Below are positions 39,477 to 51,842 of a DNA stretch of 64,000 bases, piece after piece (the first letter of the stretch is position 1; each line of letters opens with the position of its first letter). The translations under genes were made by a program, and so were the position numbers. Source of the stretch: Malurus cyaneus samueli (Eukaryota; Chordata; Aves; Passeriformes; Maluridae); NCBI GenBank assembly GCA_009741485.1, contig CM019216.1, positions 27,793,741 through 27,857,740 on the forward strand. The letters are read 5' to 3'. Under the pieces are notes generated by a model. That model had not been told where the DNA came from. It worked only from the letters and a program-made list of their open reading frames with translations, and ran no database searches.

Positions 39477-41978
39477 CTCCCTTCGTGTCTTCAATGGGAA
39501 TGCCTTAAAGCTCTCCCTGTCTACCTGCTGGGAGTCTTCTCCCAAGGGGCCAGGATGCCTGTCTGCTTTGCCTCCTTCCCCCTGCTGGCCCACAGACAGT
39601 GCCCAGACACTTGCTGCACTGCAGTGCCCAACACACCCACAAAGCACCCTGGACACGTGAGTTCCTGGGCTGTTCCTGCACCTGGCTGTGCCTCAGTGCC
39701 CACAGTCTAATCATGGTTTCTTTAGAGACCGTGTGGGCATGCACTCTGACTGGGTTCAAATTAACCACTCAGGTTTGCTCTTCAGGCACCATCGCTCAGC
39801 TCAGGCTCCTCCTCATCAAAAAAAACCTTTTTATATTATCAAGCTGGTTATCTAGACTCCTTCTGTAGACTAGATAAGAGTTTGATCTCTAGAGTTAGTT
39901 TGAAGTAATCCCATCCCTTACTACATGCAATTTCCTGAAGGTGGAACAGTCTGCTACCAGTGTATCTCTAGGAGTCTCTTCTTCAAAATGACAACAGGAC
40001 AGCTGTGGTGGTTTGGTAACAGTGCAGAGCCCTCTGCTTTGACACCAATTTCTAGATGAAACAGTGTCTATCTAATTCTTCTGAGACACTCTGGAGCCCA
40101 GACAGGGCTCACACCTGATACAAGATTTCTGTGAGAGCGGTGTCTTTTTGGAAGAGTAACTAGGAACCAGGAGGACAGCACAAGGAAATCCTGGCTATCA
40201 CCGAACACCTAATCACATCTGCCTGAGAGCTGGGGGTGTGAACCACCTGTGATGTCAAGGCAGACCGAGTCCATAGACCCTGGAGACTGATTCAGCTTGA
40301 TCCACAACACACACTATTGTAACCAGAACACCCATGCAAGGATGGTAGGTAGGACACAGGATTTAACAGAATCTTCTGGAGCAGCAGCTGGAGGCTAGGC
40401 AGGATATGTTGTAAAAAACTGTGCTTGAGGATCTGAACTGAACCAAGCCAGAGATTATAATTGCTTCTGTAGGCTAGTACTGGAAAGTCACAGTAATTTA
40501 GAAGAAATTAAACCAGAATCTGTATCAATTTCCATCCACCCATTTCCAAGAAACAGAAAAGTTTAGTCTTCCAATTTTTTCTTCTAAAAGATCTTTCTAG
40601 ACATTAGAGACAGTCTTTGGTGCAGTTACATCTACACAGGGCTGACCAGTGTGACACTGGAGTCATGAGATACCAGTACCATTTTGAACCAGAAACAAGA
40701 AGCCAGACAGACTGGGGGCTGCAGTTGCTTGTGCTGGACAAGCAAGACACATTTATATCATGGGTAGGATGAACACAGTTTTAATACTTATTTAAAGACA
40801 AGAGGCTTAAAGCACTTTCATTTGAAAATTTAGATAAAACAATACACATTTAGTTTTAGAGGAAGAAGTTTTCTCAGAAGACTTCTGTTTCTAGCTTTTT
40901 TCAACACGATCACAGGCTGAAGTTAGTTGTAATACAAACAAAATTATGGGAATTCAAACCCCATTTCTTTCAACTTATGAAAAGAATAAGGTTTCCTATA
41001 TCCACACCAGTACAGGCCTCCTGGACTCATACAGAAAGGAAACTTTTTCCATGCTACATGTAGTTTTAAATCAAACTGAAGATATAAGAGAAGAATTCAG
41101 AGTAAAAAACAACACTACAGACACTGATAAGGAGTTTTATCTTAACCAACAGAACCCAAGAAAAATGAATCACAGAAACTCTCTCATCTTGAGAAATTTA
41201 TGCATTTTATAATCCCCAAAGGAAACAATTGCATCAGATAAAAATCTTTAGACCAAAATTAAAAAGAATAAAGCTGACAGAAATGCCTGAAATACATATT
41301 TTAGCAGAGAGTTATTAGAAAGTCAGCATAAATTGCCTCTTAATAATACTCATCATACATCTATTGTCAGTAAATCCAAGCAGCCCTGGTTTTATACACC
41401 TCTGTAGACTTTATTTTATTGCTTACTTGCTTAGTAAATTTCAACTAAGTATATTGGCAATGTGTTTAGACTGTCACCTGGAAAAGGTAAACTTTCATCA
41501 TTCATTATGAGCCTGCTTTAAAAAAATCCAGTGCTTGGAGCTAAAGGCTCCAAGTTTGCAAAGCTCAAATTATCGGTCAAATCATTCAAAGGATACCTCT
41601 TCATAATATTTTTTAGTCATGTTGCAGGCACCTCAGTAATTTGGCCTCAAAGTGCCCTTAGAAGTTTTCACCAGTGGTAGTCAAGATCCTAGTGAGGAAG
41701 CAGGGATAAAAACCTTTAATGCTCATCACTTTGACTTTTAATTTCAACAGAGTATCTACAAATCTGAGTTTAACAGAACATTACCAGGTAGCTGATGACT
41801 TAGCAGTATTGTATGTAAAAAATATAGTGAACAACTCAAATAGATATCAACATATTTTTGAGTTAAGAGAAATTTCTGTCAAATTCCAGTTGTTACATCT
41901 TTGTTAACCACTATAAAAGTTATATATAACTTTTTCATGATAGAATGTCCACTGAAAAACTCACTGCAGGATACAATT

Positions 41979-42860
41979 TCATGGAATTATAGAATATTTT
42001 GAATTGGAAAGGACCAATCATGATCATCAGAGTCCAACTCCTGGCCCTGCTCATGACCTATCCCGACGAGTCACACCACGTGCCCAAGAGCATTGTCCTT
42101 GAACTCTGCCAGGCTGTGCTGTGACCACTGCCCTGGAGAGCCTGTTCAGTGCCCAACCACCCTCTGGGTGAAGAATCTTTTCATGATATCCAACATAAAC
42201 CTCCCCTGACACAGCCCTGGCCATCCCCTTGGGTCTGTCCCTGGTCACCACAGAGCAGAGATCAGTGCCTGCCCCTCCTCTTCCCCTCATGAGGAAGTTG
42301 TAACTGCACTGAGGTCTCCCCTCAGTCTCCTCCAGGCTGAACAGACCAAGTGCCCTCAGCTGCTCCTCACAGCTTCCCCTCAAGGCCCTTCACCATCTTT
42401 GTTGCCCTCCTTTGGTCACTCTCTAACAGTTTAGTGTCTTTCTTACCTTGTGGCACCCAAAGCTGTCCCCAGCACTCGAGGTGAGGCCTCCCCAGGTCAG
42501 AGCAGAGTGGGACAATCCCCTCCCTTGCCTGGCTGGTGCTGCTGTGCCTGATGCCCCCAGGACATGCTTGGCCCTCCTGCCTGCCAGGGCACTGCTGGCT
42601 CACGTTCAACTTTCCATCAGCGGGACCCCCAGCTCCCTTTGTGTGGCACTGCATTTCCCCACACAAATGCACATCCAGGGTTGTCCCATTCCAAGAGCAG
42701 ATGTTTAACTTTGCATGGTTGGTGAGTGCCCATTTCTCTAATTTACTGAGGTCTCCCTGCAAGGCCTCCCTGCCTTCAAGTCAACAGTTCCTCCCAATTC
42801 TGTATTGTCAGCAAACTTACGTAGTGTTCCTTCAAGTCCTGCATCCATTTGGTATACAAA
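41979..42860 (-). mobile_element. CR1 LINE 3' portion, 0.9 kb
   Basis: Antisense CR1. The 3' terminus lies at the left (GAATTATAGAATATTTTGAA, GGACCAATCATGATCATCAG), followed rightward by the reverse of the ORF2 end: CCACCCTCTGGGTGAAGAAT, CTCCAGGCTGAACAG, CACTCTCTAACAGTTTAGTG, and CAAACTTACGTAGTG near 42810. Read on the minus strand it gives broken pieces of the CR1 ORF2 C-terminus. It is a distinct and less decayed copy than the one at 24.6 kb. The apparent open frames of 86-131 codons here come from the element. Confidence 0.93.
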
Positions 42861-44441
42861 TTGTATGTAAGACGCTTGACAAATATATTTAGTGTATTAA
42901 ACTTTTCATTTACTAGCAATCCAAACAAATGCTTTAGATGTTAAGAATCTCTGAATCCCATAATCCCCTGGATCTTCCAGTTCCCTCAGGAATAGATGCA
43001 CAAACCTGGACTTCTTCTCAGTTCCACTTGCTAAAGAATGAATAGCATAACATTGCCAGAGCAAGATGTGAGGAAACATGCAATACCTTCCATCAAGCGT
43101 CATGAAATCCAGTGTCAAATGTCACAAAATTTTCCAAGCTATTTCACAGTGTTTTAACGAGCAAAAGAAAAATTAATTCAGTGTTTAAAAATTAAACACT
43201 CAAGTAGTCATTGTAATTAATATTAAAACAGGATGGGGAATTTATGTACAGTCTGACAATAGGCTTTTATATGCCAGTAACATGCAGTAAATTACTTTTA
43301 AAAGACAGTTATTATTTCAAATGTTCAAAAATTTCTGACAAGGGACTAATTAATTACATTGTATTGCTGGTCTTAGTAAAATCGACACTTGTCTTCTAAA
43401 GCCTAATTTTGAAATTATTGTGAAATTTCAGATGCTTTATGTTGTCTGATTTAAACTACATTTAACATTGCTTTGTTATTTAAAATTACAATTTGAAAGT
43501 AAGACAAGAACTAAATTTATTTGGCCCAAAGGGAAAATAATTAAAGGAAAGAGCTAAATAACTATATAAATATTCACAGGAAAAAAATTATTTAAAGGAA
43601 GAGAAATATTTTCTCTGGGATTAGCTGCATTAGTGTCAAGGGCTGAAGCTGAAGCAAAAAAAAAAATCAGTTTAAGCTCTGTTAGCTTAAACTAATTAGG
43701 AAAAAGTGTTTTTGAAGACACTAAGGTTGGTTGGACAGAGAGGAAAGGGACTGCTTTTCAAGTGAATTCCTTTCTTCTCCTAGACAATTAGAGGGGTTTT
43801 TGCAAAGAGAAAAAATTGGTGCCCCTTTTCTTTTCATGAGTCACTGAAGTTATTTGAATTGTTGAAACATCACAGGATAGTTTCACCCACTTCATGGACA
43901 CCATTAACCAATGAGAAAGGACATTTTAGCTTCTAAATAACTTGCAGGAAGATGTGCAGCCAGATGAGGAATGTAATGGAAACATTGTGTGGTACCTGCC
44001 AACGTTCTTGTCCAGTGCCTGACCTAAGTGACAGAAGGCAGGTGGTATCCTGCACATCAGGGCCGGAAAGGTACTACTGTAGAAGAGGTTTTGAGAAAAC
44101 AAATCATCACTGGACAGGACTATCAACTCAGTCCATAAGTGGTGGGGAAATATTCAAGATAGCATGGTATCAGAATCGCTCTTTAGCTTATACAGAACAC
44201 CCACAGTTAGTCCTCAGGACATTTGTTTTCATTTTCTGAAATGAACAAGATTGTGCTTGCATATATAGCTACTAATTAATAATCAGGTCATTCTCTCATA
44301 AACAATAAAGTAAAATATTTTGTATCCATTTATTTGTTTTGACTGAATACCATAGGACTAGAAGCTCCAGGAAGAAAACAGAAAATACTGCATATGTAAT
44401 AACTTGATTTTTCCTCTTTTCTGAGAGACTCTTACTTTCAC

Positions 44442-44540
44442 GAGAAAAGGAAAAGAGAAGGGGGAAAGAGAAGGGGGAAAGAGAAGGGGGAAAGGAGAAA
44501 GAGAAAGAAGGAGAAAGGAGAAAGCGAAAGGAGAAAGAAA
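44442..44540 (+). repeat. Purine-rich minisatellite (GGGGGAAAGAGAA)n
   Basis: About 100 bases almost purely of A and G on the plus strand. Three near-perfect copies of a 13-base unit (GGGGGAAAGAGAA) are followed by decayed GGAGAAA units. Such mirror-like purine tracts can form triplex DNA in vitro. No gene lies within several kilobases. Confidence 0.9.
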
Positions 44541-47033
44541 CTGCAACTCCATGAAAACATTTCTTCTACCTTGCATCCTTTGGTATTGTTTTGTTAAAAT
44601 TTATGTCAGCTCTTATGGAGACAGCATCTTCTTTAAAGTCTGGCTTCAGCTGTGGTCAGATGACTTCGCAACAGACTTTGCTGTTTTTAAAGTTGTTACA
44701 ATCACACACAGGCCCCCTCAGTTGGAGTGGAGATCCATCCAACCCATCATCACCTGGCACCAGTGGCCTGGTTGGACACTCGTGAGCACACCTTGCCCCT
44801 GCAATCCCTTCACTGCTTCACACAGGTCTCCAGATCTATCATAAACAGTCGAAGGCTCCTTAAAAGCAATTGGCGCCTCAAAAAATCTGCTGTGCTGGCT
44901 GAGGGGTTGGCAGCAGCTACCTCCAGCAGCAGCCTGTTAACAACTAAGTAGGCAAGGCAGATCTCAGCATCACAGTGATTCCCACACTGATTTGGATCAT
45001 CAGAGTCCCCATGCCCAAGGAGGTTTCTGTTATCAGAAATCTGACTTAGATACTCGTCCAGTTAACTGGTCAAGCTCCTCTATATGGGTAGATATCAAAT
45101 CCACAATGAGTGTCTGTGGATTTTGATGCTTCTCTACTCCTGCATCCTTAACTACTTCAAACATGATGTTTTGCTTGGGTTTCTTTGGTTTCTTACAGAA
45201 CTTGCACTTACCATAAACAGAGATGAGGACTGTGCAGCAAGTGGTTGCCTATTCACTGGAGTGAGAACCAGGGCTCATTCAATAAAAAGTGAAATTAAAA
45301 TCCAATTCTGTTCCTCCACCAGTTATTAAATAAAATAATTGTTCTGAACTGTGACTTTTGACAAAAGAGATATAAAACCATCTTAATGGAGACAACCAAA
45401 CCACAGTTAAATGGTGATTAAGACAGAGCAGTAAGCATATTAAAGCAGTAAATGAATTTTTATTCAAAATTAACCCTAGTTCTCCATTCGACCCTTTACA
45501 CCAGCCAGATTGAACTGCACACCAAAATAACTGTGTGCTTTATGTATTTTCTGAAGACTTTCAAGGCCAAAAATCTAAATATCCCCAAGCTTCCTTTATA
45601 ATGAATATGCTTTTGGGTAGCACGCTTGAATTACAAGCCATTCACTACTTTCCATGGACTTTTGATCAAGCCAAGACTCCCTTGGCCAAGATGTAACACC
45701 AAATTACCTGGTTCCCAACGCAATCTTACAGCAAATACCCGCAACAAGGTTTTACATCTAAACCCATACAGACTTCTATGGCACGTGACATGATTGCTCC
45801 CACAGGGATGGGATGCTACTTCCAAGTTGTGCTATCAAAAAATATTCCCTGCCTTTGGCATAATTGTTCAGTAATATGCATTTTGTGTATGGAATAAAAC
45901 AGAAATGCTGATGGGCCAGCTTTTATGGCTGCTGACACAAAGTTTTTGAGCATAGCTGTATAAGATCTGCTGACACAAACCTTCTCCTTGAGAACAGCTG
46001 CGACTGCCTGCTGCTTTGGGGAGGGGATGGAGGGTTCTTTTCTCCCTTTTTCTGCCTCCTGTGGTGCATTCCAAAATGCTAGCTGTGCTGATAGGGGTGA
46101 AGTATCTACCAATAGCTGGTTATGATATAGAGGCAAACACGTAAAAGACTAAGTCAGTTCCCCTCCTGGCTTCATGCTCCATGTGGCTTTCAGATTATTT
46201 AATAATCTCATACTCAGCAGTATTTGAATAAGATGGACAGTTATCAAAAGTGCTCCAGTTTTAAGCTGAATACAGCATTATGCCTATTCCTCTAAACTGA
46301 TAAGTACTTGGGATAGGGAAAATTCCCACAAAGGATCAGATGCAAGCCAACTGTTACTTGAAGGTTAGTGAGCATATTCACAGAGGACAAGTGCAGCTTG
46401 AGAGAGGGTAAGGCAGCAGCATCTCAGGCTCTGCATTTCAGGGCACATCCAATGTTTAAATGTTTTAAAAGATACTCAAGGAGCCTCCCAGCTCCCTGGT
46501 TCAGTACAAATAATTAAGAGCTTATGTCTCCCCTTCATGAACAAGAAAATGCTTAAGGATATGCTTTAAAGTATTTTGCTGATTTAGGGCCTCAGTAACT
46601 TGTTTGTGAAGATCTGAATTCTGACAGCTCTCCCTTGAATGTAAAAGTGCATTTGGGTCTTGGAAGAGTTGATGTACATTACAAAGTCTTTCCTAGCAGT
46701 TGCCACTACAAAAGCCTCAGTGCTTAATTTAAGTATCCTACAGCAATTACTGCTAAGCTGTGTCTGGGTTGATACAAAAAGCATTTTGCAATTCCAGATC
46801 TTCTTGATTTGTAATGCTCATTTTATTGGTCCTACAGTTGCCTTAATATAGCACAAGGTCAATCTTCTGATTTCTAACCACCCCCTCATTTACAAGTGCT
46901 CAATCTCACAGCTCAAGAGGAGCTGGTCACTCCCTCAGTAAGTCCATACTCAGGTCTGAAGTATTAAAGCGCAGCACTCACTAGAAGAGTTTGATCCTGA
47001 GCAAAAGCCAAGAGCTTCCTTTAAGAGAAATAT

Positions 47034-47084
47034 AAAAAAAAAAAAAAAAAAACAAACCAAAAAAACCAACAAAAAAAAAAAAAC
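47034..47084 (+). repeat. A-rich simple repeat
   Basis: About 50 bases of poly-A broken by AAC and ACC units. There is no element body on the left that would make it a retrotransposon tail, so it is listed as simple sequence. Confidence 0.85.
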
Positions 47085-47201
47085 CCATCACAGTCATGAG
47101 TTACAATTAAAAAATAAAAATCAGTACTTGTGTTGTAAGACACACTATGACTGGGTTGCTAAGCCTGAGACAAGCATGCTTTCCCCATGGCTGCCACAGA
47201 A

Positions 47202-47267
47202 GTTGTGTGCCAGCAGACACGTGGCACATACACAGTTGTGTGCCAGCAGACATGTGGCACATACACA
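47202..47267 (+). repeat. Two-copy 33-base tandem duplication
   Basis: Two adjacent 33-base copies, GTTGTGTGCCAGCAGACAC with GTGGCACATACACA, differ by one base (ACACG against ACATG). Each unit also holds a short inverted pair (TGTGTGCCA and TGGCACA). No coding link is apparent. Confidence 0.92.
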
Positions 47268-50200
47268 GAATTGCATTTTGGCATTCCTCCCCTCTGCCCT
47301 CAAATAATAAAGATGAATACACTTCAAATAGCAGACTCTCTGTCCAGTGAAACTCTCTGTGTTTCAGGCAGAAATCAACACAACCACATTTCTCAACTGG
47401 ATGCAGACAGAAAGCCTAGGCAGATGGATGAAATACTGACTGCACTGACAGACAAGGCAGCACATCGTGCTTTCTTCTAACATAAATTAACAAGCCTGAC
47501 CTTTTCTTGTAAGCATAAAAAGTGAAGCCATCCACAGCGCCCCAGCACTCTGTCTTTATTGCCCCATTATATATAAAAATTTTGATAGAAAAATTTACCT
47601 TGAATTTCAGCAAGATGAAAATAGGAAACAAACTGTCCTTGAAAGCACCAGGCTTTAAAGTTGTTCACCACTTTTCCTCAAATAAAATATTTCTCTTTCC
47701 TGTACCCAAGGAATGATTTGGAGTCTCATACCATTCATAGAAAGCCATTTCAGACAGTATAATGCTATCATCTTTGCTGTCTTACCTCAAAGAATTGTTC
47801 CAGAACATACTAGGGCAGAAAAGGTAGGACTTGTAGGGTGACAAAAATAAATTGAAAAGGGCTAGCAAGAAATATGGTGTGACCATCAGTAGCCTCTGTC
47901 AGCTGTGCAGCCTGCAGCTGGAGCTTCATCTGAAAACACAATTAAGTTTTGTGCTTTCACCAGGCTAGAAGGTCTTACCTCTCCCTGCCTCCAGAAATAG
48001 GGGCACAACTGGCAAAAAAGAAGTTCATGAAACCTACAGACCAAATAACACAGATGCTGACACATTAAGGAGAATTTTACAAAAGCAAGTCTTGTCCTTT
48101 CTGCAAGCTGTTGTAAGCATCTCTGCCTCAAAACTCTCTAAAAATAGGCCAAAAAAAAATTCATTCTTCCTTAACTACATATTGCCTAAATCCTAAACAA
48201 GCAAGGAGAAAAAGCAGAGTACAGCATTCAACTTGAAGCATAGCAGAGAAATCACTTTTCTTGTCCCAAAACAGTAAACAAGAGTTATTAAGATAGGCCA
48301 TGTCTCTGCTCATTAAATCTCGACCTTTATTACTAGATCATTACTTCCAATTATTGCCTGTTCCTCCTCAAGGTAGTGTCAGTGTATTTGAGCCCAAGGA
48401 TAAGTCAGTCTCTCGGCAGATGAAAGTTGTGTGGTAGGACAATGGCAGCTGTACCTGGTTGTACTGTGAGCAAACAGGTCCTACAGACAACTGAGGAAAC
48501 AATCTTCTTTTAATTCCACAGGCAAGGGTGCTTTTCAGCTGGATGTAGAACAATGCCGAGGGAGAACAGCAAATTTGCATCCTACCAAACCAGCAGCAGC
48601 ACTGAAGACTGGTTTGTTATTATTTTTTAACATTACAGAGGCAGCAGAGGCAGCCCCTGCCTCCGTGAGTCCTGCAGCCTCCAGTGACAAAAAAAAAAGT
48701 CCCCAAACATTGATTCATGTTATTAAACTTATTTTCTACTCTGTTTTCATGGCCCTACCTCTGGTCCCTTCACACCAGCCACCCTGGGGACCAGCAGGGA
48801 CAGACAGCTCCTGTCCTATACCACAGCACCGAATGAACCTTACAGATGCTGCAGATGCTTACCTCCAAAATACTACTCTGGAGGAAGACAAAGTTTAAAG
48901 GCACAATATCAGAAGGGCATAGCCCCATCTGTTGAATGTTGATCTGCACAGGACTGACAGCATCTGCAAGAATCAAGCTGTACCTTTTGGCTTTTTGAAA
49001 AATGCCTCTCTACTTTGTGCATGACCAGTCCTTGATTCACTCTTTTCTCAGCCTTCCTTTCCCACATAAAAATGGTATTCCAAATGCATTTGGATGCTTC
49101 TATATTTAAAGAAATGAGAAATTAGTTTGAAAAATACACTCTCAACGAGGCTGAATGTCAAGAACTTCACAGTATACAAGAACTTGATTTCAAGGCTTGC
49201 TTTCATTTTTGAATCAAGTAAGAGACGTGCATTTCAATCTCCCACATCCCACTTGAGCCCCAGGGCCTGTGCTGCAGGTCTGCCCTCTCTGCTCACACAC
49301 AAACCATGGTCTGGATCCAAGCACATTTCTCAAAAATTCTTTCAAAACAGAAAATATTTCCACAAAAAGACTTTGTTTTCAACAGTCAGGAACTTGTCTC
49401 TGCCTAAAGTCTGTTAGTATTAAAGCAGAGTGCACTTGAAATGCAATGGATGATACAAATATTAAATCATTTTTCAAAGCCTCTGTTCTATTCACAGAAA
49501 CATCGTGGAGAGCTGCTCAGAATAAGCCCATGAATAGGCACGTGCCCAGAACCAGGTAACAAAAAAATCAATGTTCCTGCTTGAAAAAGTGAAGCTTTCT
49601 CCCCTGCTCACCTTTCGAAGTTCAAATTCTCTTTACAAGAGCAGACATTAAAAAAATATCTTAGATCACTAAGCCATGTGAACCAGCCCTACAGGTGACA
49701 ACCATATGCATTTTTCCATTTTTCTGGGTAACCTGAAGTACACTGGACAATCCTGTGAAGTCTGTTCAAAGTTTAGCAGGGAAATTGGAGGGGAAAGCTT
49801 CGAAGAAGCAGGACCCAGTCTACTGCTGCTGCCTTCTGGATCTTGCTCTGTCCAAGCCTCAGAGCACACAGTCTGGGACTCACTCTCTCACATACTGCAG
49901 AACTAATTCTGGTTTAGCACCATCCACAAAAGCCTGCAAAGGCCTCACTAAAAATCTTTGCACAGCACAGGAATCTTCACTCAAATGGACAGAAGCAAAA
50001 TCCTTACTCTTCCCGCTTCATTAGGCACAGACTAGAAAGAGAAGAAGGGAAAAAAGTAAAACAAGCCTAATGCTGCTTTAGAAGATCCCAGCAACATCAA
50101 AGAGATAAAAAAAAACAGCATGATCTACTAAAAAAGGAAAAAACAATACACAAGACAACCAAACAGCAAAACACAAACCCAAAACAGAAAAAGCCACACC

Positions 50201-51709
50201 CAACAAACCAAAACACACTACTCCCCACAGCATTAAAGAAACCATTGTGAATTCTTGTGCACTAAAATCCACACACATTTTACACATTGCTCAAACTGGG
50301 AGATGATGACAGCATCAACTACCTTTCCTGTCATGTCAGATTAAAGTGAGAAATAAAAATGGCATTTTTGTTAAAATACTCAAAATAAGTCTTTTTTTTA
50401 AAGTTGCAGACTGCAATGTGAAGTAGGAATGCATTAAATTTCTTTATTGGTAACTGCCTTGTTTACTCTAAACAGTGCATTTGGCATACATTCAAACATC
50501 ATTTGAGCTTGCAGAAATACTCTAATCAAACCAAATCCAGGTATAACATTTTCAGGTACTAAGCAACATTTTTCATCTCCCACCTCTGCATTTTCAGATA
50601 TTTGTTCTACTGTCCATACAAAAACCTTACATTTGTCACTGAAAGACCTTATATCAACTCAGTTCAAGTCTCTGAACCAGACCTCTTTCTTTTTCTGCCA
50701 AGAACCTGGAGTTTCTTTTCTGGCTGCAAATAATTATTCTGTTCCTGTAGACAAAGACGTAAATCCATGCTGTTTTCCATTTAGATTTGTCTTTAGAAAT
50801 TCCATGGGGGACCTTAGGGGAAAACTTTCCATTCAGTTTGTCTCTGGAGTTTCCTGAACTGACAGTTCAGACATCAATTTGTCTTTAATACTGTTAATTT
50901 TTGAACTTTTTTCCTCTCCTACTTGGAAAAACTCAGTAGTTCATAGAAAAATCTTACCAGGTATTTTCAATCCAACTACTTTTGTTCTCTGAGTTTCAGT
51001 CCTGCTCCTCTTCTGTCCTAACTAAGCCATGTGACATGGCAAGCTCACATAGCTCTAACCAAATCTCCAAATTAAAGGACAACAAAGTCTCACTGAAAAG
51101 TATCTGGGCTAACACACTCCCCCACCTCTGCAGGAGAGGAAAAACCTTGAAGTATAAGTGAAAAGACACCGTTGGAGTAAGATTTGCCACTGGAAGCATC
51201 AGCAAATAGATCTGTGTTAGCAGTAGAGCTTGTCTCTCAAGGTACAGAGTCACCAAGCTCCCCACAGTCTGGTTACCTGCTAAGACTTTTTCGAGCATGC
51301 AAACTTCAGCAAGGTTGATGACAAAAGGCAACTGATACTTCTCACTTTCAACAGGGAAAGCAGGGAATAAATACCCCCTGGAGAGCCCTTTCCTGATATC
51401 AGAAGGGCCAGGGTCCCCAGGAGTGAACAGAGTTCCAGCCATGAACACAAGTAGCTGTGGGACTTTTCATGAGCATCAGGACTTCAGAGAACAGAAAAGT
51501 TTAGTCACTCCTGCTTTTGGAAATCCATACACTGTGACACACCTGCTCTGAGTGGCAACAGAGACTACTGTGTTTGACCCTTCTAATTTAAAAGCTGTGT
51601 GCTACACACAGTTACCCCAAGGCAATAAAATATGATCTATTTCAGTTTAGATTGGATCTGCTCTTCCATGCAGGCACAAAGCATACTGTAGCTTTTAATC
51701 AATTAAAAT

Positions 51710-51842
51710 AATAGTATCATTAAATTATTTAGGTTAGAAAGGAACTTTAATATCATCAAGACCAGCCATAAACCTAACACTGCCAAGTCCATTACTAAAC
51801 CATGTCTCTAAGTGCCACATCTACATATCTTTTAAATGCTTC
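51710..51842 (-). mobile_element. CR1 LINE 3' tail, short
   Basis: Antisense CR1 end: ATTTAGGTTAGAAAGGAACT, ATCATCAAGACCAGCC, AACACTGCCAAGTCCATTAC and CTAAGTGCCACATCTACATA. Only the last 130 or so bases of the element are present, with a decayed terminal repeat at the left side. Confidence 0.9.

Larger units (their letters stand above)
35734..41978. other. Intergenic sequence
   Basis: No gene supported. The tract holds two T runs and the tRNA-like relic listed separately. A GC-richer part at 36830-37240 gives overlapping open frames on both strands, which points to composition and not coding. Confidence 0.6.
42861..51709. other. Intergenic sequence with simple repeats
   Basis: No gene supported. 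The 150-codon minus-strand open frame at 50996-51448 has no recognisable domain. A C/A-rich stretch (50095-50230) is simple sequence. Minisatellite and tandem duplications are listed on their own. Confidence 0.6.

Noticed and set aside
42051..42892. Open frames of 86-131 codons on both strands
   Set aside because: They lie within the antisense CR1 copy and represent its broken ORF2 end or the complement.
50996..51448. 150-codon minus-strand open frame
   Set aside because: No domain, no splice partners and no conserved-looking motif. One frame of this length is expected by chance in 64 kb read in six frames.
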